Under the pieces are notes generated by a model. The model was given only the letters and a program-made list of their open reading frames with translations. It did no database searches and was not told where the DNA came from. Below, piece by piece: positions 56,005 through 64,000 of a stretch of 64,000 nt of DNA. How positions within the stretch are numbered: the first letter of the stretch is position 1; every line of letters begins with the position of its first letter. The position numbers were made by a program, and so were the translations under genes. Origin of the DNA: Halobacillus naozhouensis (GTDB lineage: Bacteria; Bacillota; Bacilli; Bacillales; Halobacillaceae); assembly GCF_029714185.1 (NCBI RefSeq), contig NZ_CP121671.1, positions 2,728,001-2,792,000 of the forward strand, written 5' to 3'.

Positions 56005-57533
56005 TAGCGAGCAACCTCCTTCTTCTCTTTATTTGACTGCTGCTCCAGTTCATTGTTAGGCCATTTTTTAATGGACATTAATGCCCCGACAAAAATGGCT
56101 CCAATGGCAACAATCCACCCAAAGTTAAATAAGAAATCAATTGGATAACCTCCGTATGCAGCTGATAGTTCAGAGCGTAAGTTTTGCAGCAGCATGTAGC
56201 CAAGTACTATTGGTGTGATGATCCCTAAACAAACTCGCCACCAGGTACCTAATCTAATATCAGAAATATCGTTAGCATGAGACTGGAAACCTTTAAGTCC
56301 TTTAGCAAACCAGGCTAAGGCCACAACTTCGAACAAGCCTGCCATTGCTACCCCATAGCTGTTAATGAAATGATCGACAGTATCTAATAGGTTCAGTCCG
56401 CCTCTTGTTGCGTAAAGTAAAGAAATTAGAGCAGAAAGCCCGCCCCCGATGGCAATTGATTTGCCTCGTGAAATATTGAATTTCTCGGATACGGCTGCAA
56501 CGTACGTTTCAGTAATAGAAATAAGAGAAGACAATCCAGCCAATACTAAAGTTGCAAAAAATAGAAAACCGAAGATTCTTGGAATTCCAGGAATTTGGCT
56601 AACAATTTCCGGGAATACCATGAAGGCAAGTCCTACTCCTCCTACACCTTTTTCAGCCGCTAGCTGACTGACGGATGTATCATAGGTAAAAGCCATAAAA
56701 CCAATTGCAGCAAATACCCCAATTCCCGCCAGGATTTCAAAGGAAGAGTTGGCAAACCCGGTAATAAATGCATTATTCGTTATATCAGATTTCTTAGGAA
56801 GATAGGAAGCATATGTCACCATAATAGCAAAAGCAATTGATAAACTGAAGAAAATTTGTCCATATGCTGCTACCCAAACCTGTGGATCTGCAATACTTGA
56901 CCAATCAGGCGTAAAGAATGCTGAGAGACCGTCTGCAGCTCCCGGCAAAGTTACTGCTCGGATAACCATTATCGTAAACAAGATAACTAAAGTAGGAATA
57001 AAAAATTTGTTTGCTCTTTCGATTCCTTTCTTAACACCTTTAGAAAGAACTCCCAATGTAATAACCCAGACAACTAACAGCGGAAGTAATATTTTTGGTA
57101 CTAGGCCTCCAAATGTCCCTGGATCTGTAAGTGTTAAAAAGTCTCCTACAAAAAAGCTGGTAGGATCATCGCCCCATGTTAAACCAAAGGAATAATATGC
57201 ATACATAATTGCCCAGGCAATAATCACAGCGTAATAAGTAGAAATAATGAAAGCAATCGTTACTTGCCACCAGCCTATCCATTCGAACCCTTTTCGGACC
57301 CTGCCAAGAGACTTAGGAGCCGAACCACGGTGCTTATGGCCTACCGTGTACTCCAAAATTAGTAACGGTATACCTGCTGTTAACAATGCAAACAGATAAG
57401 GAATAATAAATGCGCCGCCTCCACTTTCATAGGCTGTGGCGGGGAAGCGCCAGATGTTCCCTAAACCAATTGCCGAACCCATGGCAGCAAACAAAAAACC
57501 TGCCCGTGACCCCCATTGTGATCGATTTTCCAT
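56004..57533 (-). CDS. metP: NSS-family sodium-dependent transporter (MetP-like)
   Basis: A 509-residue neurotransmitter:sodium symporter with about eleven to twelve hydrophobic segments. The signature RAGFLFAAMGSAIGLGNIWRFP covers the sodium site. Such transporters import amino acids with sodium, which suits a halophile. The MetS-type small gene right behind it, overlapping by one base, points to methionine/alanine as substrate. ATG 57533 follows AGGGAGG; a much longer frame upstream runs through the promoter and is rejected. Confidence 0.92.
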   Translation of the reverse strand: MENRSQWGSRAGFLFAAMGSAIGLGNIWRFPATAYESGGGAFIIPYLFALLTAGIPLLILEYTVGHKHRGSAPKSLGRVRKGFEWIGWWQVTIAFIISTYYAVIIAWAIMYAYYSFGLTWGDDPTSFFVGDFLTLTDPGTFGGLVPKILLPLLVVWVITLGVLSKGVKKGIERANKFFIPTLVILFTIMVIRAVTLPGAADGLSAFFTPDWSSIADPQVWVAAYGQIFFSLSIAFAIMVTYASYLPKKSDITNNAFITGFANSSFEILAGIGVFAAIGFMAFTYDTSVSQLAAEKGVGGVGLAFMVFPEIVSQIPGIPRIFGFLFFATLVLAGLSSLISITETYVAAVSEKFNISRGKSIAIGGGLSALISLLYATRGGLNLLDTVDHFINSYGVAMAGLFEVVALAWFAKGLKGFQSHANDISDIRLGTWWRVCLGIITPIVLGYMLLQNLRSELSAAYGGYPIDFLFNFGWIVAIGAIFVGALMSIKKWPNNELEQQSNKEKKEVAR

Positions 57534-57644
57534 GTGAAAAGACCTCCCTTTCATAATCAGAATCCTTTCTCTATACTTGTATGTGACAAGCATGGAAAAG
57601 AGAATCTTTATAATTTTTATTTTTTTCTGATTATTTATACTTAG

Positions 57645-57674
57645 ATTATAACCATACTGTTGATTAGATGTCAA
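57645..57674 (-). promoter_or_regulatory. promoter of metPS
   Basis: The minus strand has TTGACA (57669-57674), 18 bases, then TATAAT (57645-57650), both perfect boxes, about 110 bp upstream of the start codon. Confidence 0.75.
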
Positions 57675-57740
57675 AGCAATATTTTGGTACCAATTATCTT
57701 TAAAACCCTCTTTTAATCCTTATTTTGTAAGTGAAACAAA

Positions 57741-57776
57741 AAAGAGAGGCGCGTTTAAGCACCTCTCTCACAAGTA
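57741..57776 (-). terminator. terminator of the NhaC-family gene
   Basis: The minus strand has AGAGAGGTGC and GCGCCTCTCT arms, then TTTTTTG, just past the stop. Confidence 0.82.
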
Positions 57777-57780
57777 TATT

Positions 57781-59343
57781 TTACCTAGTACCATAGTCTT
57801 TTGATAAAGCAAAATGGACAATCGCGGCTAGTACCGCAGTGATAATAAGCGTAATTATGAATGCCCATATTAATTGTCCTGTATAACCTAACAGTAAATA
57901 GCCAACTCCTGCAGCTAATGCAGCTATAAAGGCGTAAGGCAATTGTGTTAGTACATGATCGATATGGTTGGAGCCAGCACCTGTTGAAGACAGGATCGTC
58001 GTGTCCGAAATAGGTGAGCAGTGATCTCCAAATACAGAACCTGCCAGCACAGCAGATAAAGCAGGTATGACCAGGCTCACATCAATCCCCGCAGCAATCT
58101 GGCCTGCTATCGGCAGCATGATACCAAACGTACCCCATGATGTCCCTGTAGCTAAAGCCATGAATCCTGCCACAATGAAAATTAGAAATGGAAGTAAAGA
58201 TACGCTAATTGACGCCTGGTTCACAAAACTGACCAGATACTCTCCTGTCCCAAGCTGATTGATTATATCTCCGATCATCCAGGCGAAAAGGAGAATATAC
58301 ACGGCAGGCAACATCGCCTTTATTCCTTCCACAAATACATGATTCATACCTGATTTAGGTTCAGGCTGCTTAATATAAAGGAATAGTGCCAAAATTACTG
58401 ATAATAATCCACCTATAAATAATGAAATGTTTACATTTGTATTAGCAAATATACTTAATAAGTCCACGGACGCTGGTGAATTTCTTATACCGGTTATCAT
58501 CATGGACGTAACTGTACCCACAATTAATACTGCAATCGGCCAAATAAGATGAGACATCTTTCCATGATTATGCTCTGAAAATTCATCATTTAAATCCCCG
58601 GGAACATCATCTTTTCTTTCAGGGTCAATGAGTTCACCTGTTTGAACCGCCCTGCGTTCGTGCTTACGCATCGGGCCAATGTCTACTTTCATAAATACGG
58701 TAAGAAAAACAAGAAGTAATGCTGCAAAAACATAGAAGTTGTAAGGAATCATTCTGACGAAAGCTTCAAACGCTTGATAATTGGCAATTTCGTTTGCAGC
58801 TAGAATACTTCCGATTGTTCCGATAATATAAGCGCCCCAGCTTGAAATGGGCGAAATCACAGTTACCGGTGCCGATGTTGAGTCTATATAGTATGCCAGC
58901 TTGGCCCTGGAAATTTTGTGGCGGTCTGTAACAGGCCTGGCCACCTGGCCAACAGCAAGGGCATTAAAATAATCATCAATAAAAATAATAATTCCTAACA
59001 AGACAGGAACAAGCTTTGCCCCTTTTCGAGTTTTAATACGGTTCACAGCCCATTTACCAAAGGCTCTGCTGCTTCCAGAGGCTGTCATAAAGGCTGTAGC
59101 AATTCCGAGTAATAGTAAAAATGCTAATAAATAAATATTGCCTGTATTGAGAGCCCCTTCGCTATAAAAAATCGTAGCGAAAACGCTCCAAATCAATTGG
59201 ATTCCTTCCACAATATTTAATTGTGTCAACATAAATGCTCCGACAAGGATGCCTGCAGCTAGTGATAATATGACTTTTCTCGTTACAATTACAAGCCCAA
59301 GCATTAGCAATGGTGGAATTAATGAGTAAATGGTTCCTTCCAA
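57781..59343 (-). CDS. NhaC-family transporter, probable lysine transporter
   Basis: A 520-residue polytopic protein of the NhaC Na+/H+ antiporter family. It shows IIFIDDYFNALAVGQV, STSAPVTVISPISSWGAY, ATGTSWGTFGIMLPI and VFGDHCSPISDTTILSSTG, all typical. Homology alone says Na+/H+ exchange. But a lysine riboswitch with its own terminator lies directly upstream, and NhaC homologues under lysine control have been proposed as lysine transporters. I favour lysine uptake. TTG 59343 follows GGAGGGGACG. Confidence 0.88.
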   Translation of the reverse strand: MEGTIYSLIPPLLMLGLVIVTRKVILSLAAGILVGAFMLTQLNIVEGIQLIWSVFATIFYSEGALNTGNIYLLAFLLLLGIATAFMTASGSSRAFGKWAVNRIKTRKGAKLVPVLLGIIIFIDDYFNALAVGQVARPVTDRHKISRAKLAYYIDSTSAPVTVISPISSWGAYIIGTIGSILAANEIANYQAFEAFVRMIPYNFYVFAALLLVFLTVFMKVDIGPMRKHERRAVQTGELIDPERKDDVPGDLNDEFSEHNHGKMSHLIWPIAVLIVGTVTSMMITGIRNSPASVDLLSIFANTNVNISLFIGGLLSVILALFLYIKQPEPKSGMNHVFVEGIKAMLPAVYILLFAWMIGDIINQLGTGEYLVSFVNQASISVSLLPFLIFIVAGFMALATGTSWGTFGIMLPIAGQIAAGIDVSLVIPALSAVLAGSVFGDHCSPISDTTILSSTGAGSNHIDHVLTQLPYAFIAALAAGVGYLLLGYTGQLIWAFIITLIITAVLAAIVHFALSKDYGTR

Positions 59344-59435
59344 GATCGTCCCCTCCGTTATCTTAAGATGGTCTTTCGGTGCCTGCGGGGTTCCACTGGA
59401 GATAAAAATTGAGGAATATAAAATAGCAATAAAAA

Positions 59436-59474
59436 CACAAAAAAGACAATGATAGAAAATAATCTACCATTGCC
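59436..59474 (-). terminator. attenuator terminator of the lysine riboswitch
   Basis: The minus strand has GGCAATGGTAGA and TCTATCATTGTC arms, then TTTTTTG, between the aptamer and the start codon. Confidence 0.82.
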
Positions 59475-59503
59475 CTATTAGCAACTTGATTATCCTCCAT
59501 TTC

Positions 59504-59689
59504 GATCAGTAGCGCCCCATACACCAAGAAAAGCATGCACGAGAGTGTATTTCTTATTCAGATATACACCAGATTAAAGCAGATTGACAGCTACATTAAA
59601 CTTCGGCAGGACTCCCCTTTCTTCGTGTGATCATCGTTGTCATTCTCCCACAGAATACTAATAAAGCCTGCGCCTCTACCTCACCGATC
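59504..59689 (-). promoter_or_regulatory. lysine riboswitch (L-box)
   Basis: The minus strand starts GATCGGTGAGGTAGAGGCGC, then shows TAGTATT, GTGGGAGAATGAC and GGGGAGTCCTGCCGAAGT, and ends GGGGCGCTACTGATC. P1 pairs GATCGGTG (59682-59689) with TACTGATC (59504-59511). GAGGTAGAGG and GCCGAAGT are the L-box hallmarks. The length of about 186 bases is normal. High lysine should stop transcription of the NhaC-family gene. Confidence 0.92.
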
Positions 59690-59740
59690 TGATAAGGTCA
59701 CGCATATTTAGTTCCTACACAGTTTATCAGGAACTTACCT

Positions 59741-60499
59741 TTATTGCAAGGGGTCCATTGGGATAGAGAAGGTTGGAGACTCATTGTTCCCGTCTTCATT
59801 ATAAAATTCAGGCACTTCACCCATAACCATGCGAGTATCTATCGGAATTTTATTGGATACTACCGTAGGTTCTGAAGAAAAAGGGATGACCACTCGCAAG
59901 CTAACTTTATAATGAATCCATAATTGAAAATGTGCAGAGTTAATTCCATATTCGGTAATTTCATTTTTAAATTGTGTTTGAACATCTCCAATCACCTGTA
60001 ACTGAACTGGTACCTCAGGCCCCAAGTTTGATAGAAGTGTGTTGTTTGTTGCCAGTCCTATTGGTACTCGAATTAAAGTCACTGGTTCTACACTCGGATC
60101 CCCTTCTTGCGGCTCAAGATCCGCTTCTAATGTTACATCCATGGGCAGATCATTTTGTTCCATTCGTCTAAGAAAATGCTGTACTCTAATAGTGGTATCC
60201 CTTAAAGCTTTGTTCACAACGAGAGAATTCCAGCCCATTGAAACTATGTTTCCTTCATCATCTTTTTCAATCTCCACCAAGTCGTCGTAATTTATACCCT
60301 CGGAGATTTGCCTGCTGACCGCTTCGTTAATAGCAACCCTCGCCAATTGATGGGCTTTAGTATTTGCAATATCTTGTATGGCTGGTGTGATTCCTTTGTC
60401 AATTAGCCACAGGCATGAACCAGTGATGATCAGAAAACAAATAAATGTAATAAGGATCCTCTTCCCGATTGAGGGTGGATTCGCTTTCTTTTTTCTCAT
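59741..60499 (-). CDS. yunB: sporulation protein YunB
   Basis: A 252-residue YunB family protein with one N-terminal membrane helix (ILITFICFLIITGSCLWLI). The outer domain has AINEAVSRQI, IRVPIGLATNN, ELWIHYKVSLRVVIPF-like strands and a Pro-rich end. B. subtilis yunB is expressed in sporulation and needed for full spore formation; the mechanism is unknown. CAGGAGGGG precedes ATG 60499. It lies just downstream of yunD and yunE on the same strand. Confidence 0.92.
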   Translation of the reverse strand: MRKKKANPPSIGKRILITFICFLIITGSCLWLIDKGITPAIQDIANTKAHQLARVAINEAVSRQISEGINYDDLVEIEKDDEGNIVSMGWNSLVVNKALRDTTIRVQHFLRRMEQNDLPMDVTLEADLEPQEGDPSVEPVTLIRVPIGLATNNTLLSNLGPEVPVQLQVIGDVQTQFKNEITEYGINSAHFQLWIHYKVSLRVVIPFSSEPTVVSNKIPIDTRMVMGEVPEFYNEDGNNESPTFSIPMDPLQ

Positions 60500-60601
60500 A
60501 AAACAACCCCTCCTGCACTATCTATATGTCGGTGAGGAGGGGTTTAAGCATCCTGTTAGAAAGTTGTTTCACATTTTGTGATCCATGCTTCTGATAGCAA
60601 G

Positions 60602-62020
60602 TTAGAAGTTAGCACCTCTGTTCTCATTACACAATGACCGTAGAGACTGTGCAAGAACATCGCGCAGCAGCTCTGGCATATAATATCTTTTATTTTTAGC
60701 ATAGGCGATCTCAGGAAAAAGTCTGCCAAACGTAAACGTGTCAGCAGTGGCCAGTGTATAAGCTCTCTCCTGGTCAATCGCCTTGCCGTTCATACGCACA
60801 TCACGGACGTGGAATTCACCATCAGAACCTTCTTCGGTTTCTATTTCCACCCCTGAAAACACCATTTTACCAATCACCTCTCCTCTAAACCCTAAGCCTT
60901 TCAAACGAATTTCCGTCAGTTTTTTTGTATGAGCAACACGTATCACTTCCAATAGTTCGTCACCAAAAAGCTCAACTTTACATGGATTCATTGGGTGAGG
61001 GCAAATTCTATGAATGTCCTCCAGCGTAATTTCCCCAGGATGAATATGGTCCAATAATACACCCGAATTCAGCATAGCAAGATCTGCATCAGTCCAATCC
61101 TGCATACCTTTGGTAAACTGTTTCATAAGCGGTGTTTCCTTGAACCAGGCAACTTTTAAAGGCCGCTCGATGCTCGCTAAAGGGGTTTGCAAATGTTCAA
61201 TTGCATGGCGTCTCTTATCTTCTACCTGACTCGTCACTATGTTATCTTTCTTCATATGTTCTGTAGGGACAGCGTAAGCTTCCTTGTTACTTATCGAATG
61301 CGTTTCATGATCCCATTCAATTAACACTTCACCTAAATGAGTTCCGTGCTTACCAACGGCTGTTAGAAGGGATTCATTCGTTATCTCACCATTTTGAAAG
61401 AGGTGATGCGTATGTCCTCCTATAATAATATCAACACCCCGATAACGTCTGGCAATCTCTTCATCATCATACATCCCAAGATGAGATAGAAGGACAACGA
61501 TATCTGCTTGTTTCTGAACCTCTTCCAAAAGCTTGTCCAACACATCGAAAGGTGAAGCAATTGACCAGCCCAGCAGTCTGTAAAACGTCTCAAAAGGAGC
61601 CGTAAGTCCTACCACACCGACCCTAACGCCGTGCTTTGATCGAACTACTTTGTAAGGTTTTAACCAATAAGGCTGATTATTTTTTTGAGATTGTAAATTA
61701 GCACAAACCACATCGAAATCGGCTTTATCATATAAAGAATATAGATCATCATAAGATAAGGTGATTCCTTCGTTATTTCCTAAGTTTGCAAAACTATAGC
61801 CTGCTTCGTTAAGAAGTTCAACATTGCCTTTTCCCATCAACCCTTCCGTTAATGGATGAAATCGATCAACATGATCCCCATTGTCCAGCAGCCAATAGCT
61901 CTCCTCATTTATATCGTGCAGCTTTTTTCGTTGATTAAAATGACCTATAATTTGAGGCCAATTCTCAAAGTGGCTATGCAAATCACTGGTATAATATAAA
62001 AAGATTTTTTCCTTCATCAT
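60602..62020 (-). CDS. yunD: metallophosphatase/5'-nucleotidase YunD
   Basis: A 472-residue two-domain enzyme. The N-terminal metallophosphatase has SDLHSHFENW, DNGDHVDRF, NLGNNEGI and IIGGHTHHLF. The C-terminal nucleotidase domain starts about residue 300 (KQFTKGMQDWTDADLAMLNSG, then YTLATADTF). No signal peptide is visible, so it may act inside the cell. The ATG pair at 62020/62017 follows AAGGAGACTG; the longer frame overlaps yunE. The substrate is presumably nucleotides; not proven. Confidence 0.92.
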   Translation of the reverse strand: MMKEKIFLYYTSDLHSHFENWPQIIGHFNQRKKLHDINEESYWLLDNGDHVDRFHPLTEGLMGKGNVELLNEAGYSFANLGNNEGITLSYDDLYSLYDKADFDVVCANLQSQKNNQPYWLKPYKVVRSKHGVRVGVVGLTAPFETFYRLLGWSIASPFDVLDKLLEEVQKQADIVVLLSHLGMYDDEEIARRYRGVDIIIGGHTHHLFQNGEITNESLLTAVGKHGTHLGEVLIEWDHETHSISNKEAYAVPTEHMKKDNIVTSQVEDKRRHAIEHLQTPLASIERPLKVAWFKETPLMKQFTKGMQDWTDADLAMLNSGVLLDHIHPGEITLEDIHRICPHPMNPCKVELFGDELLEVIRVAHTKKLTEIRLKGLGFRGEVIGKMVFSGVEIETEEGSDGEFHVRDVRMNGKAIDQERAYTLATADTFTFGRLFPEIAYAKNKRYYMPELLRDVLAQSLRSLCNENRGANF

Positions 62021-62028
62021 CAGTCTCC

Positions 62029-62841
62029 TTATCCAATCCCTTGCCAGATTAGTCGTATGCCAGCCATGATAAGTAAAATGCGAAGAAACCATTCCACCGC
62101 CTGTCCATTAACTTTTCGGTTAATAAATGCTCCGCACATCCCGCCCAAATAGGCACCAGGGATAAAATAAAGGGCCCGAGCCCAATCAACGTGCCCTAGA
62201 TAAATATGTGTAGTCGTATTGGTTATACTTGATATAAATATAATGAACATAGAGGTAGCGGTTGCGATATGAGGTGGAAATCGAAAAAGCAGGATCAAAG
62301 CTGGAACGAAAAGCGAACCTCCCCCTATCCCAAGCAGCCCTGATAATACACCTATTGTAAAAGATAAGAGAAATCCATAACCAAATGGAAACGTATAGGA
62401 ATACTTTTCTCCATTAAGTTCTACAATCCTTTTCTTGCCCTTTAATGCAATTTTATTTGATGGCTTTCGCGGAAGAAAAAATAATAAGGATACAACAATC
62501 ATGACACTTCCAAACAATAAGGCAAAGTGATCTGTTTGAAAAAATTGAATAAGCCATGACCCTAATATACCGCCAGGAATGCTTCCAATTAGTAAGAGGA
62601 ATCCTGCCTTTAGGTCCACTCGTCTATGCTTAATATAGGATAGCGTTGAAGAGAGCCCCGTAAAAACCATCACAACTAAAGAGATTCCTACAACCTTCTC
62701 TGGAGTGACCCATGTAAACAAGTGATTATGATCACTTAGAAAAAGAAGCGCAGGTACCAATATAACTCCGCCACCCAGCCCTGCTATACTACCTGTCAAT
62801 GCTGTTATAAATCCAATAAGTAAAGCAATGATAATAAACAT
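62029..62841 (-). CDS. yunE: TauE/SafE-family anion exporter YunE
   Basis: A 270-residue membrane protein of the TauE/SafE family (sulfite/organosulfonate exporters), about eight hydrophobic segments. It shows GSIAGLGGGVILVPALLFL near the N terminus and its repeat GVLSGLLGIGGGSLFVPALI in the second half, the internal duplication typical of the family. Substrate unknown. ATG 62841 follows AGAAGG. Eight bp upstream of yunD: one transcript yunE-yunD, perhaps including yunB. Confidence 0.92.
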   Translation of the reverse strand: MFIIIALLIGFITALTGSIAGLGGGVILVPALLFLSDHNHLFTWVTPEKVVGISLVVMVFTGLSSTLSYIKHRRVDLKAGFLLLIGSIPGGILGSWLIQFFQTDHFALLFGSVMIVVSLLFFLPRKPSNKIALKGKKRIVELNGEKYSYTFPFGYGFLLSFTIGVLSGLLGIGGGSLFVPALILLFRFPPHIATATSMFIIFISSITNTTTHIYLGHVDWARALYFIPGAYLGGMCGAFINRKVNGQAVEWFLRILLIMAGIRLIWQGIG

Positions 62842-62948
62842 GAATAACCTTCTATCTGTATTAGAGATAATATTATAGTATCACGTTTTCTATGACGAAA
62901 ACATGACTAGAATGCAATACCTTCTAGTCTTTCCTCATTCTTCATGAA

Positions 62949-62985
62949 TTAAAAAACCGTACAGATGGAGATCATCTGTACGGCA
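62949..62985 (-). terminator. orphan minus-strand terminator
   Basis: The minus strand has CCGTACAGATG and CATCTGTACGG arms (short loop), then TTTTTTAATTC. It should end a minus-strand gene lying to its right, but no intact one exists there. Confidence 0.8.
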
Positions 62986-62989
62986 TAGA

Positions 62990-63570
62990 TTCGATATTTA
63001 CTTATCCAATAGAACCTTCCATCTCGAATTTGAATAATGTTGAATCTTCATCTGTATCTTATATTTGCAAAAATACTTACCTCAAGCGATTTTCGAAAAA
63101 AATGCTTTTTCATAAAATCAAACTTCTCCAATCTAGGGGGGCACAAACAGGGCATAAAAAATACTACGTTAAATCGAAATCACTGGTTCAGAGTTAAAGA
63201 GGTTTTTTTCGCTAACTGTTTAAAATCTAATTACATAAATGAGAGTGAGTACGGCTCTTCTTCGCGTTTAAGACTACACTTCCGAATTTCTTCACCCGAA
63301 TAATTTCGCCTAGTTTCTTTCAAACGATTTCATTAACATATAAATAGGAAGAAATTAATTTCCAGTATGAATAAAGTTACCTCCTTTTATCAGCTAAAAG
63401 TCATATTTATCCGTTGATAAATGCGGCTGTTTAAAAAATTAGTTGTTTTAATGAAGGCTTGATGGTTTTAGACGTATTAAACCATGTAAAGATTACTCTT
63501 ATTGTTATCGAACTAAACGGCCAAAAGAGACACTCGTTCTTATTGAACACTTGCGCCCGTTTCTTTAATA
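62990..63570. other. gene-poor AT-rich region with coding remnants
   Basis: No intact gene. On the minus strand a short frame (MKKHFFRKSLEVSIF..., ATG 63113, stop 63048) breaks off. A second frame (63002-63058, ending EMEGSIG) continues to a stop 17 bases before the orphan terminator, as if one small gene had suffered a frameshift. A third short stretch (about 63229-63325) reads LGEIIRVKKFGSVVLNAKK. An imperfect hairpin around AAACGG/CCGTTT lies near 63512-63563. All weak. Confidence 0.35.
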
Positions 63571-63573
63571 GGA

Positions 63574-63693
63574 TTAAAAGAAAATAATTGATCCAAAATA
63601 AATAAAGCTCATAACAAAAAACACAGTCAGAAAAGTAATTAATCCATTAGGTAACTTTTCGTAAAAATAAATTAAAGCCAAGCCTATATTCAA
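63574..63693 (-). pseudogene. hydrophobic coding remnant, 39 codons
   Basis: An open frame of 39 codons reading NIGLALIYFYEK, then GLITFLTVFFVMSFIYFG, with a membrane-helix pattern but no ribosome site and only a TTG at its start. It lies just after another broken hydrophobic frame on the same strand, in a different frame. Probably the tail of a decayed small membrane-protein gene. Confidence 0.35.
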
Positions 63694-63704
63694 CATTCAA
63701 CAGT

Positions 63705-63895
63705 TCAAATTTTATAAAAAGTAGTGATAAAAATAAATATAGCAATAACACAACCAAGTAAAGCATAAAGTTTTTTATTTTTAGAGAAGTCTTCAATAGC
63801 TCTAATTAAGACTATACCTCCTAGTAAATAAAATATAATTTCTGCTAAAAGAAAATTAATAAAGTTCCTTTACGGTTTTGCCAAGCTGGTAACAT
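63705..63895 (-). pseudogene. small membrane-protein gene broken by a frameshift
   Basis: It begins at ATG 63895 behind AAGGATAGG, reads MLPAWQNRKGTLLIFF and stops at 63845. The -1 frame continues from the same point with LLAEIIFYLLGGIVLIRA, then YALLGCVIAIFIFITTFY, to a stop at 63705. One extra T in the T run near 63848-63851 would give a single 63-residue protein with two membrane helices. It is either a pseudogene or a sequencing error. Family not recognised. Confidence 0.45.
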
Positions 63896-64000
63896 GTTTA
63901 ACCTATCCTTAAATATCTTGCCACATTAAAAATTAACTATATTTTGTTAATCTATGGGGCGTTAATCGATTTATTTATTGGAATAGTTTCTTTTTATTAC

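Noticed and set aside
57534..57674. N-terminal extension of the NSS transporter frame
   Set aside because: It runs through a perfect TTGACA/TATAAT promoter; the internal ATG at 57533 has a strong ribosome site and starts the family signature.
63037..63303. Plus-strand frame of 88 codons
   Set aside because: No ribosome site, odd composition, and it runs opposite to the coding remnants and the orphan terminator.

Overview
This window is an ordinary chromosomal stretch of a low-to-mid GC Gram-positive member of the Bacillaceae. A moderately halophilic genus close to Halobacillus fits best, but that placement is my inference from overall protein character and not a computed identity. Almost every gene has a recognisable Bacillus subtilis counterpart, and many keep the B. 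subtilis neighbourhoods (leuS-ytwF, ytpA-ytpB, menFDHBEC, patB-kapB, pgi-yugN-yugO, yuiB-yuiC-yumB-yumC, yutC-lytH, yunB-yunD-yunE). Sporulation-linked genes (yteA-like, kapB, yutC-like lipoprotein, lytH, yunB) point to an endospore former. Potassium and sodium transporters (YugO channel, KhtTU, NSS and NhaC families) suit a halophile. No prophage, CRISPR array, intact insertion sequence or defence island was seen.

Layout. 1-2100: 16S rRNA on the minus strand with its leader and tandem promoters. 2100-5860: two rhodanese-like proteins and leuS with a leucine T-box. 5860-9280: a 45-residue basic protein, mnmM, ytpB, ytpA and ytoA. 9280-13470: metK under a SAM riboswitch, pckA, ytkD. 13850-22910: a small hypothetical gene, then the menaquinone operon menF-menD-menH-menB-menE-menC with divergent menA. 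23070-28880: a hotdog thioesterase that fits the DHNA-CoA step, a short YteA-like protein, ribU under an FMN riboswitch, a YerD-type glutamate-synthase-like flavoprotein followed by an EIIA-Glc-like protein lacking both catalytic histidines, an M42 peptidase and a thioredoxin-fold protein. 28960-36960: yugO, yugN, pgi, yugJ, yuzA, yugI, patB, a Cu/Zn-SOD lipoprotein, kapB. 36980-41900: khtTU, deoD, leucyl aminopeptidase, yuiD. 41940-47450: yuiC, yuiB, yumB, yumC and Fe-S biogenesis genes (SufA-like, yuzB, yuzD, Nfu). 47540-55800: a hydroxyacid dehydrogenase, yutG, a large unrecognised membrane protein, yutF, yutE, glpX, yutD, sporulation lipoprotein, lytH. 55900-62840: a MetPS-type importer whose 32-residue small subunit is too short for most gene finders, an NhaC-family transporter under a lysine riboswitch, yunB, yunD, yunE. 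62850-64000: an AT-rich stretch with no intact gene, an orphan terminator and remnants of small membrane-protein genes.

How it works together. The largest unit is menaquinone synthesis: chorismate to isochorismate (MenF), SEPHCHC (MenD), SHCHC (MenH), OSB (MenC), OSB-CoA (MenE), DHNA-CoA (MenB), probably DHNA (the hotdog thioesterase) and demethylmenaquinone (MenA). The type II NADH dehydrogenase YumB could feed electrons to that quinone. A second theme is RNA-based control: a leucine T-box, and SAM, FMN and lysine riboswitches, each sit directly upstream of the matching gene. I found no convincing new multi-gene system. The items most worth a second look are the histidine-less EIIA-like protein behind YerD, the lysine-riboswitch-controlled NhaC homologue, the hidden MetS gene, an orphan terminator upstream of patB, and the decayed region at the right edge.
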